In this document: positions 15,750 to 25,533 of the stretch, in pieces
Position numbering within the stretch: position 1 is the stretch's first letter
How the letters are laid out: each line of letters begins with the position of its first letter
Notes under the pieces: model-generated
The model's input: only the letters and a program-made list of their open reading frames with translations
What the model was told of the DNA's origin: nothing
Databases searched by the model: none
Assembly (NCBI RefSeq): GCF_039503195.1
Contig: NZ_JBCJKP010000001.1
Location: 62,001 to 126,000, forward strand
Source of the DNA: Streptomyces mirabilis
GTDB lineage: Bacteria > Actinomycetota > Actinomycetes > Streptomycetales > Streptomycetaceae
Direction: 5' to 3'
Length of the DNA stretch: 64,000 nt
Made by a program: the position numbers and the translations under genes

Positions 15750-17402
15750 TTACGCGGACACGCGGTGGGTGCCGGCGAGAAGGGCGCGCAGAGGCGCGGT
15801 GTCGGGCGTGTCGGCGACGGCCGCGTCGAGGGCGTCGTCCATGTCCTTCTCCCACGCCTCGGGCAGGGTGAGTCCGGGCTGCCCCGACCACGCGATGTCC
15901 GGGGCGGCGTGTCCGGTCCCGGCGAGGCGCAGATGGATCATGCCCGCGAGCCCGTCGTAGACCTTGGGCCGGATGAAGTTGCGGGCCGATGCCCCGGTCA
16001 GCCGCGCCGCCTGGGTGGGCTTGGGTATACGGTCCGCGACCTCCATCCACAGCAGGCCCCGGTCGAACGCGTCGAGCACTTCCTCCAGACCGGGCAACTC
16101 AGCGTCCTCCACCTTCTCGGCCGGGGCACCCCGGCGTGCGGGCGCCGCCCCGTCCGCGACTTGCGCCGCAGAGCGCAGCGTCCTGGCGACGGCGAGCCGC
16201 AGCGGCCGGGACCAGCCCTCCGCGTCGGCGACCGCACGGGCCATGACAAGGTCGTCCCAACTCATGCGCCGCAGCCGCACCGCCTCGTGCGGCAGCGTGC
16301 GCGCCTCCAGCGTGGCGAACACCCGGTCCGGGTCGTGCAACAAGGTGAGCGCGGCCGGCTCGTCGGCCGACCCGTCGGTTCGGTCGTCGGCGGGCAGTTC
16401 CTCGATCAGGGCGATCCGTTCGGCGGTCGGCGGGTGCGAGTCGTACCGGTGTGGCCGCGGCGGACGCTGCCCGGCGGAGAGCGCAGCGAGCCGCTCCCCC
16501 GTTCGGGCGGCGAGCAGCCGTCGGAAACCGCCGTGGACCTCGCCCACCGGCGGCAGCGCTCCCAACGGCCCGCCCATCGCGGCGTACATCTCCAGGTAGT
16601 GGGTGTGCGCGGCGTCGAGCACCGGAAGGGTGCGTAGCGCAGCGGCCGTCGCGTCACGGCCCGCGTGCCGGGCGGCCACCTGGTCGGCTGCGAGCTCCTG
16701 GTGGCGGGCCACGGACTGCGAGGTCCGCAGGAACATCCGGGCGTAGCCGATGTACAGGGCGCCGATCGCGTAGTGCAGCTGAGTACTGCCCTCGCGGAAC
16801 ACCTCCACCGTGTGCAGTACCGCCTCCCGGCCGCGCATCGTGACACCGCCGAGCCGGGTGTCGAGGTTGCCGTAGTGCCCGAACTCGTGGGCGAGGACGG
16901 CGCGCAGCCGCGGGACGGTCAGCCCGGCGAGCAGCGGCAGGCCCAAGAACATACGGCGCCGTCCGGACAACAGCCCCAGCAGGCGGCTCTGTTCAGCGAC
17001 CCCCGCGTTGACCTCGGGGACCAGGTAGCGCTCGTCCGGCGGCCGCTCCCCCGTCACCTCGGCGGCGGCGCACACCTGTTCCCACAGCTCGGGCTGGTCC
17101 TGCGGCGTGACCGCCACCCCATGCGGCACCCGGCGCAGACGCCCGGCCCGCAGAAAGGCGAACATGCCCCGCAGAATCGCCACCGCCAGCAGAACGGTGA
17201 CGGTCAGGACCGCGCCCTCGAACCAGGCCGCCCGCGCGGTGAACAACCGTGTCACCAGCAGCCAGTCGAGCACCGCCATGGCCGCCAGCAGAACCACGCC
17301 CATCAGAAAGAAGCCGGCCAGCAGCACGAGCGCGCGGACAGCGCGCAGCCGGAACGTCGTCGGAAGATCCCCCACAGGGCTCGGCCAGCCCGAACGGGCC
17401 AA
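15750..17402 (-). CDS. M48-family membrane metallopeptidase
   Basis: The 550-aa protein has two transmembrane helices (about 20-48 and 62-82). A zinc-peptidase domain with HEFGH at 172-176 follows; the third ligand region is ELAAD at 236-240. This is the Ste24/HtpX (M48) pattern. The C-terminal 250 residues are an extra soluble region common in the Streptomyces branch. Such enzymes degrade misfolded or surplus membrane proteins. The start is TTG 17402; GTG 17378 is an equally good alternative, and neither has a strong ribosome-binding site. No frameshift seen. Confidence 0.85.
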   Translation of the reverse strand: MARSGWPSPVGDLPTTFRLRAVRALVLLAGFFLMGVVLLAAMAVLDWLLVTRLFTARAAWFEGAVLTVTVLLAVAILRGMFAFLRAGRLRRVPHGVAVTPQDQPELWEQVCAAAEVTGERPPDERYLVPEVNAGVAEQSRLLGLLSGRRRMFLGLPLLAGLTVPRLRAVLAHEFGHYGNLDTRLGGVTMRGREAVLHTVEVFREGSTQLHYAIGALYIGYARMFLRTSQSVARHQELAADQVAARHAGRDATAAALRTLPVLDAAHTHYLEMYAAMGGPLGALPPVGEVHGGFRRLLAARTGERLAALSAGQRPPRPHRYDSHPPTAERIALIEELPADDRTDGSADEPAALTLLHDPDRVFATLEARTLPHEAVRLRRMSWDDLVMARAVADAEGWSRPLRLAVARTLRSAAQVADGAAPARRGAPAEKVEDAELPGLEEVLDAFDRGLLWMEVADRIPKPTQAARLTGASARNFIRPKVYDGLAGMIHLRLAGTGHAAPDIAWSGQPGLTLPEAWEKDMDDALDAAVADTPDTAPLRALLAGTHRVSA

Positions 17403-17618
17403 CGACGCTCGCGGATCCTACCCCCAGCTCTCCGAGCAGGTCCGCCGCCCCCCTTTGACCACGGCAGGCGCCGCGCCCGCGGAACCCAGCCACATGGACT
17501 CGCTGGGAATCCCCCTGGCTCATCGCGGGACCTACACATGATCAGAGCCGCATTTCACCAGGTCAGCGAATTCCGTCGGCTGCCGTCCGCAGGCATCCCT
17601 TGGAATTGATCATCTAGC

Positions 17619-18170
17619 TCAACCGAACGGTGTGACCAAGGACCACACGCCGAACCACTGCTCGGCGCCCCACTCCTCGAACCGCTCCACCTCGGTGAAC
17701 CCCAGCTTCGCCGCGAGGCGCATCGAGCGCTCGTTGGCGGTCTGGGTGCAGAGCACCACCGGCTCGCCGGGGAGCGCGTCGGCGAACCAGTCGAGTGCCG
17801 CTGCGCACGCCTCGGCGGCGTACCCGCATCCCCACGCTTCCGGCAGGAACATGTAGCCGAGCTCGGCCTCCCCGGCCTCCAGACGAACGTGTCCCGGACG
17901 CTCCGCGTCGCGCCGATCGAGAAGCGTGATCGTGCCGATCATCGCTCCGTCGAGAGCGACCACGAAAAGGCCAGGGCGCCGCCCGGGTATCTCGGGCACT
18001 GCGCGTTCGAGCTCATCACGCGGTCGAGGGCCACCGAGGTAGGTGCGCACCTCTGGCGAGGCGAACAGCTCGATGAACGCCGCACGGTCACGGGCCTCGG
18101 ACTCGCGGAGTACGAGTCGTTCGGTCCTGATCGGAGCAGGTGGCCAGGCGACGGGTCCGAGCTCGGTCAT
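17619..18170 (-). CDS. GNAT-family N-acetyltransferase
   Basis: From ATG 18170 (MTELGPVAWPPAPIRTERLV) the 183-aa product shows the RimJ/RimL-like GNAT fold. It has the N-terminal RTERLVLRE strand, the acetyl-CoA binding region (AELGYMFLPEAWGCGYAAEA, about 105-125) and the late NERSMRLAAKLGFTEVERF motif (about 150-168). It probably acetylates an amino group on a protein or small molecule; the substrate cannot be told. It is convergent with the M48 gene across about 200 empty bases. Confidence 0.85.
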   Translation of the reverse strand: MTELGPVAWPPAPIRTERLVLRESEARDRAAFIELFASPEVRTYLGGPRPRDELERAVPEIPGRRPGLFVVALDGAMIGTITLLDRRDAERPGHVRLEAGEAELGYMFLPEAWGCGYAAEACAAALDWFADALPGEPVVLCTQTANERSMRLAAKLGFTEVERFEEWGAEQWFGVWSLVTPFG

Positions 18171-18525
18171 GGCGGGCAACCTATCGCTCGCCCGTGGGGG
18201 TGATCCGAAGGAAGAGGTCCCAGCCCCGGAGTTCTCCTCTCGCCGAGTCCTCGCCCACGAGGACCTGGACGACGCCGTCACCTACCTCACCGATGCCCTG
18301 ACCAGCCCCGCAGGCGATCAGCGATCCCTTCTGGCGTCAACGCCGTTGCGCTAACGCTGTGATCTGCGGGGCAAGGGGGTTGGGCGAGGCAATGAGGTCA
18401 CGGTAGCCCGGCCGGTCACGCGTGCGGTGGCACCGCCCGTGAGCCGAGCGATTCAAGCCGAGGACGGCCGAAACGTCAGTCAGTGGGCGGGTCAGACCCC
18501 CGAGCGGTGCCAGGTCACAGTCTCA
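18171..18525. other. no convincing gene
   Basis: About 355 bases. A plus-strand frame (VLAHEDLDDAVTYLTDALTS, about 18246-18305) has weak coding character and may be a gene scrap, but it has no start and no recognised family. Confidence 0.3.
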
Positions 18526-19770
18526 ATGTCGGTGGGGGATGTCATCCTCGGCTCCATGGATCACTCTGCGCGGATCACCGCGTTCACAGGTCTCGTCGGA
18601 CCGCCGCCCGGCCCGGCGCCCGCCGTCGACTGGGCGGCGGTCGAGGGCTGGCTCGGCACCCCGCTGCCCGGTGACTACAAGGCGCTCGTGTCGGCGTACG
18701 GTGCGGCCGAGATAGGCGGCCCGGGCGCGGCGATCCGGCTGCACCCCCCGTGCGTCAGCACCGACGGCCGCTTCGAGTACGCAGCATGGATCGTCGAGAC
18801 GCACCGGCACTCGGCGATCCGGCCCGGCATGTTCACCGCGCGTCGGCGCCCCTTCCTGCCCGAGGAGGGCGGCCTGCTCGCCTTCGCCACGACGAGGAGC
18901 GGCGACCACCTCTTCTGGAACACGGGCGCGTCGGACGACCCCGACGAGTGGCCGGTCACGCTCATGACCACGAATGTGGCAGTCGGGGTGAGCGAGCCCT
19001 GGGTGGACTACGAAGTCCCGTTCCTGGAGCTGCTGTTCACGCTGCTGCGCACCGGCGTGCCGCACCCGGGCGAGCCCGGCGGGCTGCTGGGCCCGCTGTC
19101 CTCACAGATACGGGTCTGGCCGCCGCTGGCCGGGGCCGCACCCTGGTCGCCACCGCCTGCGGGCACCGCCGTGGACGCGCGGCAGCACGCGGCGCTCACC
19201 GAGGGCTCGGGCCTCGACGCCGTCATGGCGCTGGTTCCACCGCCCCTGGAGCCGTATCTGGGCGAGGGCACATGGGAGCAGGTCTTCGAGCGGCTCGGCA
19301 CCCGGCTGCCGCCGGACTTCGTGGCGCTCGCGGAGCTGTACGGGGCGGGCAACTGGAGCTGGTGGCTGGACATGAGCGCCCCACTGTCCCTGGACCGGCC
19401 ACGGGAGCAGGGGCTCGCGGCCACCGTCGAGGGCATGCTTGACGGATACCGCCAACTGCGCGCCGCCCATCCCCAGTACTACCCGATGCCCGCGTGGCCC
19501 GAGCCCGGCGGCTTCCTGCCGTTCGCGTCGACGATCGACGGGGACCAGATCGGCTGGTGCGCGGACGGCCCGCCCGAGACATGGCGCGTAGCCGTCGACC
19601 CACGCCACTGGGACCAAGGACCGCCCCTGCCGGGCGACTTCACGGCGACCCTGCTCACGTGGTTGCGCGGAGGCCCCGCCGAATCCGGCTTCCCCGGTCT
19701 GACCGGCCGGGACCTGCATCCGCTGGACGTCATGTTCTTCGAACCGTTCGGGCCGGACGCGCCGTGGTGA
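18526..19770 (+). CDS. tandem SMI1/KNR4 (SUKH) domain protein
   Basis: The 414-aa product contains two SUKH-like domains. The first runs about 20-185 (VEGWLGTPLPGDYKALVSAY, then FLPEEGGLLAFATTRSGDHL). The second runs about 235-405 (FERLGTRLPPDFVALAELYG, then GGFLPFASTIDGDQIGWCAD). Each has the characteristic LPxDyxxLxxxYG and G-LxF-x-T-x-xG-D signatures. SUKH proteins often act as immunity proteins against polymorphic toxins, but many Streptomyces copies stand alone, as here; no toxin gene is adjacent. The start is ATG 18526 or 18556. No membrane segment. Confidence 0.8.
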   Translation: MSVGDVILGSMDHSARITAFTGLVGPPPGPAPAVDWAAVEGWLGTPLPGDYKALVSAYGAAEIGGPGAAIRLHPPCVSTDGRFEYAAWIVETHRHSAIRPGMFTARRRPFLPEEGGLLAFATTRSGDHLFWNTGASDDPDEWPVTLMTTNVAVGVSEPWVDYEVPFLELLFTLLRTGVPHPGEPGGLLGPLSSQIRVWPPLAGAAPWSPPPAGTAVDARQHAALTEGSGLDAVMALVPPPLEPYLGEGTWEQVFERLGTRLPPDFVALAELYGAGNWSWWLDMSAPLSLDRPREQGLAATVEGMLDGYRQLRAAHPQYYPMPAWPEPGGFLPFASTIDGDQIGWCADGPPETWRVAVDPRHWDQGPPLPGDFTATLLTWLRGGPAESGFPGLTGRDLHPLDVMFFEPFGPDAPW

Positions 19771-19812
19771 AGGCCCCTCGTCACCACGGGCTGGGGCCTC
19801 AGCACCGTTGCG

Positions 19813-20730
19813 TTAGGGCCATGAGCGGCTGTTGAGGCCGTGGGCGAAGAACGCGACGGTGGTGCGGACGGTGTAGTTCTGGGCCTTGTGGGGGTGTTGT
19901 CCCGCGTTCGGGCCGTACTTGCTGGTGGGGTTCTTTCGGGTGTGGGCCTTCACCCGTTGCCGTCGGTGGGCGGGCAGGAGGTCGCTCAGGGCCGCGAGGC
20001 CGATCGTGCCGACCAGGTCGACGAGGGTGCTGGGGAAGATTCCATGGCTCGCGGTGACGGTGTCGGTTGCGGCGGCCAGCAGGACGGTGAAGCTTATCCG
20101 TTCCATGGGTATGTCCGGCCGCCCGGTCAGGGCGTCGTCGCTGGCGCGGATCAGGGCCTGGTAGGCGGTGAGCAGGGCGTAGACCTCCTGGTCAAGGCCG
20201 TCGATGCTGTGGGAGCGCAGGACACGGCCGTCGAGCATCGTGGCCTTGATCGAAAAATATGCAGTTTCTGCCTGCCACCTGCGGTGATAGAGATCAACGA
20301 GCTCGGTGGCCGGATACTTGACGGGGTCCAGCAGATTGGTGATCAGCCGCCACTGCTCGGTGCGGACGGTGCCGTCGGCCAGGGTGACGGTGAGGGTCGC
20401 CTCGATCACGCGGACCGGCAGCAGTACCCGGAGGACGCCGTAGCCGATGCGGGCGATGTAGGAACCGTCGCCCAGGTGCTCGGCGGAGGTGGGGACACGG
20501 TGGGCCCCGGAACGCACGAGGAACCGCGCCCCGCTTTGATGGACGGCATGAAGGAACTCGTTGCCGTCGAAGGCCGCGCCGGCCAGCAGGAGCATCGTCT
20601 TGTCCAGGGCAGGCAGAAGCCTCTTGGCATAGGGGAGTTCTCGCTCGGACTCCGGTCCGAAGGCGGCGGTAATGAGCGCTCGGGTGCCACACTCGACCAA
20701 GGCCAGCAGCCGCAGCACCCTGCGCCACGG
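19813..20730 (-). pseudogene. IS4-family transposase, C-terminal two thirds
   Basis: From about 20720 the minus strand encodes an IS4-type DDE transposase: LLALVECGTRALITAAFGPE, the second-Asp region LPALDKTMLLLAGAAFDGNE (the usual ADRGF reads AGAAF, so this Asp is lost), and the YREK-like RRWQAETAYFSIKATMLDGR. The N-terminal third is missing; upstream codons belong to an unrelated plus-strand fragment. The C-terminus (KAQNYTVRTTVAFFAHGLNS) is intact. Not functional. Confidence 0.8.
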
Positions 20731-20950
20731 CGTCCAGGGCGTCGACCCGCACGCGACCGCGACCCTGCACGCCGTCCGCGTCGCCGCCATCCTCCAGCCA
20801 GCCGTCCCCGCAACCGAGCCGCCGCCCTTCCCCCACAACACCGAACGGCTGCTCCAGCTCATGACCAACTGGCGGGAAGCCGCCCTGGAGCTGGGCGAGT
20901 TCGCCCCCGCCCCCGCCCTGCAGCTCCTGCCCGGCGGGAAGGACACCTGA
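20715..20950 (+). pseudogene. unidentified C-terminal coding fragment
   Basis: The plus strand reads GVDPHATATLHAVRVAAILQ, then FPHNTERLLQLMTNWREAAL and ELGEFAPAPALQLLPGGKDT, before a stop at 20950. It begins at the break of the IS4 remnant and has no start. Helical, with normal Streptomyces codon use; no family recognised. Confidence 0.35.
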
Positions 20951-21092
20951 GACAACCGCGAGGATGAGGACGGAGGCGAACCCCAGGAGGCAGTCGCCGA
21001 TGGGCCGGACACTCTGCAGGCTGGTTCAAGCCGAGGCTCGCGCACGCCGATGAGAAGGATGTCCCAGTTGAGATCCGCAAGTAGGACAGCAG

Positions 21093-21306
21093 ATGACAGT
21101 CCCCCGCACAAGATCCCAGTGGGCTGCTGCCGTTCGCGCGGCACTGGAAGTTCGACAGCTCGCGCCCGCTGACGTACGCGTCACGGTCCGGGCCCGGTAC
21201 AACACCCGCGTGCGATTCCGCTGTCTCCGCTGCAATCAGCCAGGACAGTGCAGAGTCGCAGATCTGATCGACTTTCCGCTCTGGTTCGGCGACTCAAGCT
21301 CCACCC
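21093..21306 (+). pseudogene. 5' part of an unidentified gene fused to the monooxygenase relic
   Basis: ATG 21093 opens about 70 residues (TRSQWAAAVRAALEVRQLAP, then YNTRVRFRCLRCNQPGQCRV) with a CxxC...C pattern. It then runs in frame into FAD-monooxygenase sequence near 21307. The first part does not fit the monooxygenase N-terminus (no GxGxxG), so it is a foreign piece joined by deletion. Confidence 0.35.
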
Positions 21307-22358
21307 CGGGTAAGCACCGGACCGTGCTGCAACGCATGGGCCTGACTCCCGAACTGCGCCGCGTCGAGACAGGCGGCAGCCCGATGCGCTTCGTCGACGA
21401 ACGCGGCCGGACACTGCTGCACCTGCCAGCCGAGTTCGCCGGAGGCGAGATAGAGGTGCTCCGCGGGGATCTGGCCTAGGTGCTGTACGAGCACAGCCGC
21501 CCCCACACCGAGCACATCTTCGGCGACTCGATCACCCGCCTCACTGAGACGCCCTCCGGCGTGCGGGTCGACTTCCAGCATGGAATCTCACGGGACTTCG
21601 ACCTGGTCATCGGCGCGGACGGATTGCACTCCAGCGTCCGTCGCCTCGCTTTCGGCCCAGAGGAGGACTATGTGAGCCACCTCGGCTACTACGCCGCCAT
21701 CTGGCAGCTGCCCAATGACCTGGGCGTGCGAAAGGGGTCGGTGGGATACAACGTGCCGGGGCGTTTCGCCTCCGTGGGAGCCGACCACCGGGACCCTGCA
21801 CAGGCAGGGGCGTTCGTCGTCTTCGCCGCGCCCGAACTGTCGTACGACCGCCATGATCCCGAACAGCAGAAACGCCTGATCGACAACGCGTTCGCCGGTC
21901 TCGGCTGGGAGGTGCCCAGCCTGCTCACCTCACTGCGGCAGGCCCCCGACCTGTACTTCGACTCGATCAGCCGCGCAGACGTAGATACCTGGTCCACAGG
22001 GCGAGTATGCCTCGTCGGTGATGCCGCCTGCGGGGCCACCATCGGCGGCATGGGGACGGGAACCGCAGTGGTCGCCGCCTACGTGCTGGCCGGCGAACTC
22101 GCGCGAGCCCAGGGCGATTACCGGGCGGCCTTCACCCGGTACGAAGGCAGGCTTCGGAAGTACGCCCAGACCTGCCAGGCAGGCGGCGACCGCACCGGTA
22201 GGTTCCTCGCCCCCGGCACCGCCACCCGCATACGTCTCCGCAACACCCTGCTGTCCCGCCCCTTGTTCCTGAACGGAATGCTCAAGCTGGGGGAGAAGAT
22301 CAGCAGCACTGTGGACCTGCCCGACTATCCGGTTGACACCAGCCGCGTCGTGCGATGA
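21307..22358 (+). pseudogene. FAD-dependent monooxygenase, 5'-truncated with in-frame TAG
   Basis: The frame encodes most of a PHBH/TetX-type flavin monooxygenase. It starts at TVLQRMGLTPELRRVETGGS; the FAD-binding GxGxxG segment is missing. It goes on through the DG motif (LVIGADGLHSSVRR) to the GD motif (GRVCLVGDAACGATIGGMGT). A TAG codon at 21477-21479 interrupts it in frame between GDLA and VLYEH. The second half (21480-22358) starts with GTG but has no ribosome-binding site. Both defects make it non-functional. Confidence 0.8.
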
Positions 22359-22499
22359 CTTGATCACGGCGGACGCCCGAAAGCCGTCGGTTCTCCGGGC
22401 GCGAGCCGAGCAACGAGGTTTGCGTTTGGTGGAATGGCCCAGCCGAACCGGCACCTCGCCCTACTGCGTGCCGCTTGCCGGGAGGGCCAACTCGGGCAA

Positions 22500-22586
22500 C
22501 TGCTGCGAAGCGCTCGCTGGGAGGCCGACGAGGTGCGCGACGAAGTGCGTTCCTACATGGTGGACCACCTCGGCGGGCCACGCGAG
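22500..22586 (+). pseudogene. IS701-family transposase scrap
   Basis: About 28 codons (RSARWEADEVRDEVRSYMVD, HLGGP) match the segment before the first catalytic Asp of IS701 transposases; compare RTDWDADEVLGDVRDYVVEH in the full copy at 52.5-53.8 kb. No more of the gene is present. Confidence 0.5.
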
Positions 22587-22796
22587 CGTTCTCGCGTGGC
22601 CCGGCGCTGCTGTCCGGGCTGGCGTAGGTCACACGGCGGCGGCAACCGACTGTGAATCCCCTCTCCGCAAGCGCCGCGGATTGGCCCCGGACGCCCCGGG
22701 TAGGTCATGGCTCTCACGTACCGCCTGGCTCCGCTGCGGCGCCTCGTCGTACGCGTGAAGTCACCAGATCCTGGGGGGCGTTGAGGGGGAGTGAGC

Positions 22797-23693
22797 GTGA
22801 CGAAGAACCGGGTGCGCCTGAGCGGCGGCGCCGACTGGCAGACGGACTTCCGCCGCCGCACCACCGGCCGCGCGCCGCGCCCTGCGATGGAGATCGCCAC
22901 GGTGCGCCGCATGCTGAACCACACGCTGACGGAGCTAAAGCGGGCCATCGGCCGGCACTCCGTCGCGGCGGCGGCGGCCGACTTGTACGCGCTGGCCTGG
23001 CAGCAGGCGGCAGGGGCACCGCCCAGCGAGACCAGGCAGCAGCGGGCGCTCCTGCAGTCCTACAAGGAGATCCTTGGGTCCCGCAGGTGGCAGGAGACGG
23101 AGCGGCTCCAGGCGTCATCCGCCCCGCCATCAGTCACATCACGCCCTGGCCGAACCGCCGCTCCCCCGCCCCGGACGACGCGTACCGACCGGATGGAAAA
23201 GCAGAAGCCGGTCTGGACCTCGGAACAGCAGAACCGGCCGAAGAAGACTCTGTCCCCGGGCGCGAGGCGGACTGCACGCCCCGCCCCTGCAGCAGCGGCG
23301 ACCGAACGGCCATCTCGCCCGGCGCAGCCCGCTCTGCTGGACACCGCACGGCTGTACGAGATCGCGACCGGACTGCGGCCGCTGCTGGAGGAGGCAGCGA
23401 AGGCCGGCGCCACCACCAGTTGGCCCCTGATCCGCAAGCGCCTGCCCGGCCTGCCCCGGCTCCACCCCGACGACGAGTCCGTGATTCTGTAGCTGGTGAA
23501 CGAAGACCGACAAGAAGGAGAACCGCTCCTAGCCGCCCTCGTCACCACCGGCAACCGGCAGATGCACCCGCGCTTTCCCGTCATCGCCGAACAACTCGGC
23601 CTGCCCTGCGGCACGAACACCACACAGCAGCAGACGACATGGAGCTACGAGGTCCTGAAGGTCCACCAGCACTGGCGCCACCGAAGGCGATGA
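22797..23693 (+). pseudogene. hypothetical protein split by an in-frame TAG
   Basis: GTG 22797 (GAGGGGGA 7 bases upstream) starts about 231 residues: a helical N-terminus (EIATVRRMLNHTLTELKRAI), a long Pro/Arg/Thr-rich linker, and a C-terminal domain (LIRKRLPGLPRLHPDDESVI). TAG at 23490-23492 stops it. The same frame goes straight on (LVNEDRQEGEPLLAALVTTG, then MHPRFPVIAEQLGLP, then TTWSYEVLKVHQHWRHRRR) to 23693. One TGG-to-TAG change would explain the break. The last domain looks winged-helix-like. Related genes sit near plasmid or phage regions in Streptomyces; role unknown. Confidence 0.55.
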
Positions 23694-23830
23694 CCCACGA
23701 CGCAAGGAAGCTACCGTCCGCACGAACCACTGTCGGACGCTGCGGGAAGCCACTCGCCTCGTGGATGCTTCCACGGTCAGCTCGCGCAGAGGGATGCCCT
23801 GCTCGGACATGACCTGGGTAGCGTGGAGGC

Positions 23831-24277
23831 ATGAAGAGCGGCGGACGGCAGCGACGGGACGGTTCCTCCAAGCGCGTGCAGCTCACAAGCGGGGACCATG
23901 GCGGGCCGAAGGACAAGAAGTCAAAAGGCCGACGCAAGACCAGCCCCCCCGGCGGGAAAGCCTCGCGCGCCGCAAGCCTGCGCGAAGTCGAACGCTTCCG
24001 GGAATCCATCCGCGCCGCCGAACAGCGCCGCGCCGCACGCCAGGACTCCCCCACAGAGGCGCCCCCGGCCGACACGGAACGGCACACGCCTACGGAGGAG
24101 CACCTCGCCGCCTCGGACGTGGCTCTGCAGGTTCACCTCGCCGCCTGCATCCAGGCAGCCCAGAACCAGGACTGGGGCCTCCTCAAGGACACTGCCCGCC
24201 AGCTCGCCGAGGCCGCCGCGCAATTGAACGCCGAAACCCGGTCAGGACAAGGCACCCAACAGGACAACGTCGTTTAG
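23831..24277 (+). CDS. hypothetical protein, basic N-terminus and helical C-terminus
   Basis: The 148-aa product has about 60 lysine/arginine-rich disordered residues (KDKKSKGRRKTSPPGGKASR). A helical C-terminal half follows (AASDVALQVHLAACIQAAQN, QLAEAAAQLNAE). GTGGAGG lies immediately before the ATG, closer than usual. No family recognised; codon use is normal. Confidence 0.5.
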   Translation: MKSGGRQRRDGSSKRVQLTSGDHGGPKDKKSKGRRKTSPPGGKASRAASLREVERFRESIRAAEQRRAARQDSPTEAPPADTERHTPTEEHLAASDVALQVHLAACIQAAQNQDWGLLKDTARQLAEAAAQLNAETRSGQGTQQDNVV

Positions 24278-24303
24278 CCAAAAGCCACGCCCCGACCAGC
24301 ACC

Positions 24304-24612
24304 ATGACGCGCACCCTGCTGAACATCGACAGCGCCAGCTGCTCCAACCACGACGGCGACAGCGAACAGGCCTGCCGCTGTACGGTCGCCGTCCTGACCA
24401 GGCTGCCGGACGGCTACCGCACCGGCCTGGTCCGCCGCCGCGTCCTGGACCTGTACGAGGCCATCCCCGCCCAACACCACGGCGAGCGTGCCGTGCGGGA
24501 GCTCCGGAACGTCCTGGCTGCCTATGACGTTCCGCAGCGGAAGCCACACGAGGCTGGTCCCCTCGGAGGGCCGTCATCTGTCTTGCGGCCGCCACCGGTG
24601 GAAGAAGGTTAG
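24304..24612 (+). CDS. hypothetical protein, 102 aa
   Basis: ATG 24304 opens a frame with good coding character (VLTRLPDGYRTGLVRRRVLD, then ELRNVLAAYDVP). It has two cysteines near the start (CSNHDGDSEQACRC) that could bind a metal. It lies 26 bases after the previous stop, so the two may be co-transcribed. Ribosome-binding site weak; function unknown. Confidence 0.45.
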   Translation: MTRTLLNIDSASCSNHDGDSEQACRCTVAVLTRLPDGYRTGLVRRRVLDLYEAIPAQHHGERAVRELRNVLAAYDVPQRKPHEAGPLGGPSSVLRPPPVEEG

Positions 24613-24992
24613 GCCCGGTCCGGCACCGAGAGGGAGCGGGACGCCAGTGAGCAGCGTGCCGACATCGATGCCCTGCCCGGGCCGCAGCACGGTGAAGCCG
24701 TCCAACCTTGAGTTGTGTCAACGAGGTTTGATCGGCAAGGCCCTGAGTCACGGCCGCTGGTACCGCAGCGTACCTGCCGACTGGCACTCCTCGACGACCC
24801 CACGTAGGGATGGGCGTCATGGGCTGCGGCGGGCCCCCGTCGATACTTTGAATCCTTGGATTGAAAGTATTGGACATCACCCTGCATCCATATTCGCTAC
24901 ATCTAAGGGTTGCGTTGCGAAGGCTCCGGGCTCTACCGTCATTTCATCGCCCCGGGGTGAAGGACCGCGGGGCAGCGGATCGGGGGTTCGGC
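24613..24992. other. no gene seen
   Basis: About 380 bases. The part near 24850-24910 is AT-richer than the surroundings (TTTGAATCCTTGGATTGAAAG) and probably carries the promoter of the next gene. Nothing else is supported. Confidence 0.4.
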
Positions 24993-25514
24993 ATGCTCAA
25001 CATCGGACTTGGCAACTACCGGACGTGGCCGGAGGACGAGTACGGGAAGTCGTCGGCCGGGTGGCGCCCGGGTCTGTCCGACGAGGAGGTGTACGCGGCG
25101 GCGAACGGCCGCTGGAAGCTGGGGACACGGGCGGACCGGGAACGGTACGTGGTGTTCAGCGCCATGGGGATCGTCGTCCTGGCCGTGGAGATCGATCACA
25201 TCTCAGATCCCGCCCCGGACGGTCGCCGCACGATCCACGGGGCGATCCTCAAGCCCGGCAATCCGGTGTACGACAAGTACGTGGGCAACGAGTCCCCGGT
25301 CGACAAGAGTCAGAACCCGGTGCAGTACTTCGACTCCCCGTTCGATCGCACCAACTGCGCGTGCGGATGCGGCGAGGAGGTCCCGTCCGGACGCGACTTC
25401 TTGCCTGGGCACGATCAGATTGCAATTCACAAGCGGGTAAAGCTGGTCGGCGGCGTCCTGCCGTTCATGGACTGGTTCGATGCAACCTGGCCCGAAGCCA
25501 AGACGCAAGCTTGA
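24993..25514 (+). CDS. hypothetical protein with C-terminal CACGCG...GHD motif
   Basis: From ATG 24993 the product is 173 aa. The N-terminal part (MLNIGLGNYRTWPEDEYGKS, then RYVVFSAMGIVVLAVEIDHI) looks like a mixed alpha/beta fold. Near the end a compact Cys/His-rich stretch (CACGCGEEVPSGRDFLPGHD) is followed by a helix. That stretch resembles a small zinc-binding unit found at the C-terminus of several actinobacterial proteins of unknown role. The longer frame upstream (24861) lacks coding character. Intact; function unknown. Confidence 0.6.
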   Translation: MLNIGLGNYRTWPEDEYGKSSAGWRPGLSDEEVYAAANGRWKLGTRADRERYVVFSAMGIVVLAVEIDHISDPAPDGRRTIHGAILKPGNPVYDKYVGNESPVDKSQNPVQYFDSPFDRTNCACGCGEEVPSGRDFLPGHDQIAIHKRVKLVGGVLPFMDWFDATWPEAKTQA

Positions 25515-25533
25515 TGGACTCCGCTTCGCCTGC

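Noticed and set aside
19840..20967. A 375-codon plus-strand frame
   Set aside because: Mostly the shadow of the IS4 transposase; only its last 80 codons, in a different frame, look like a real gene end.
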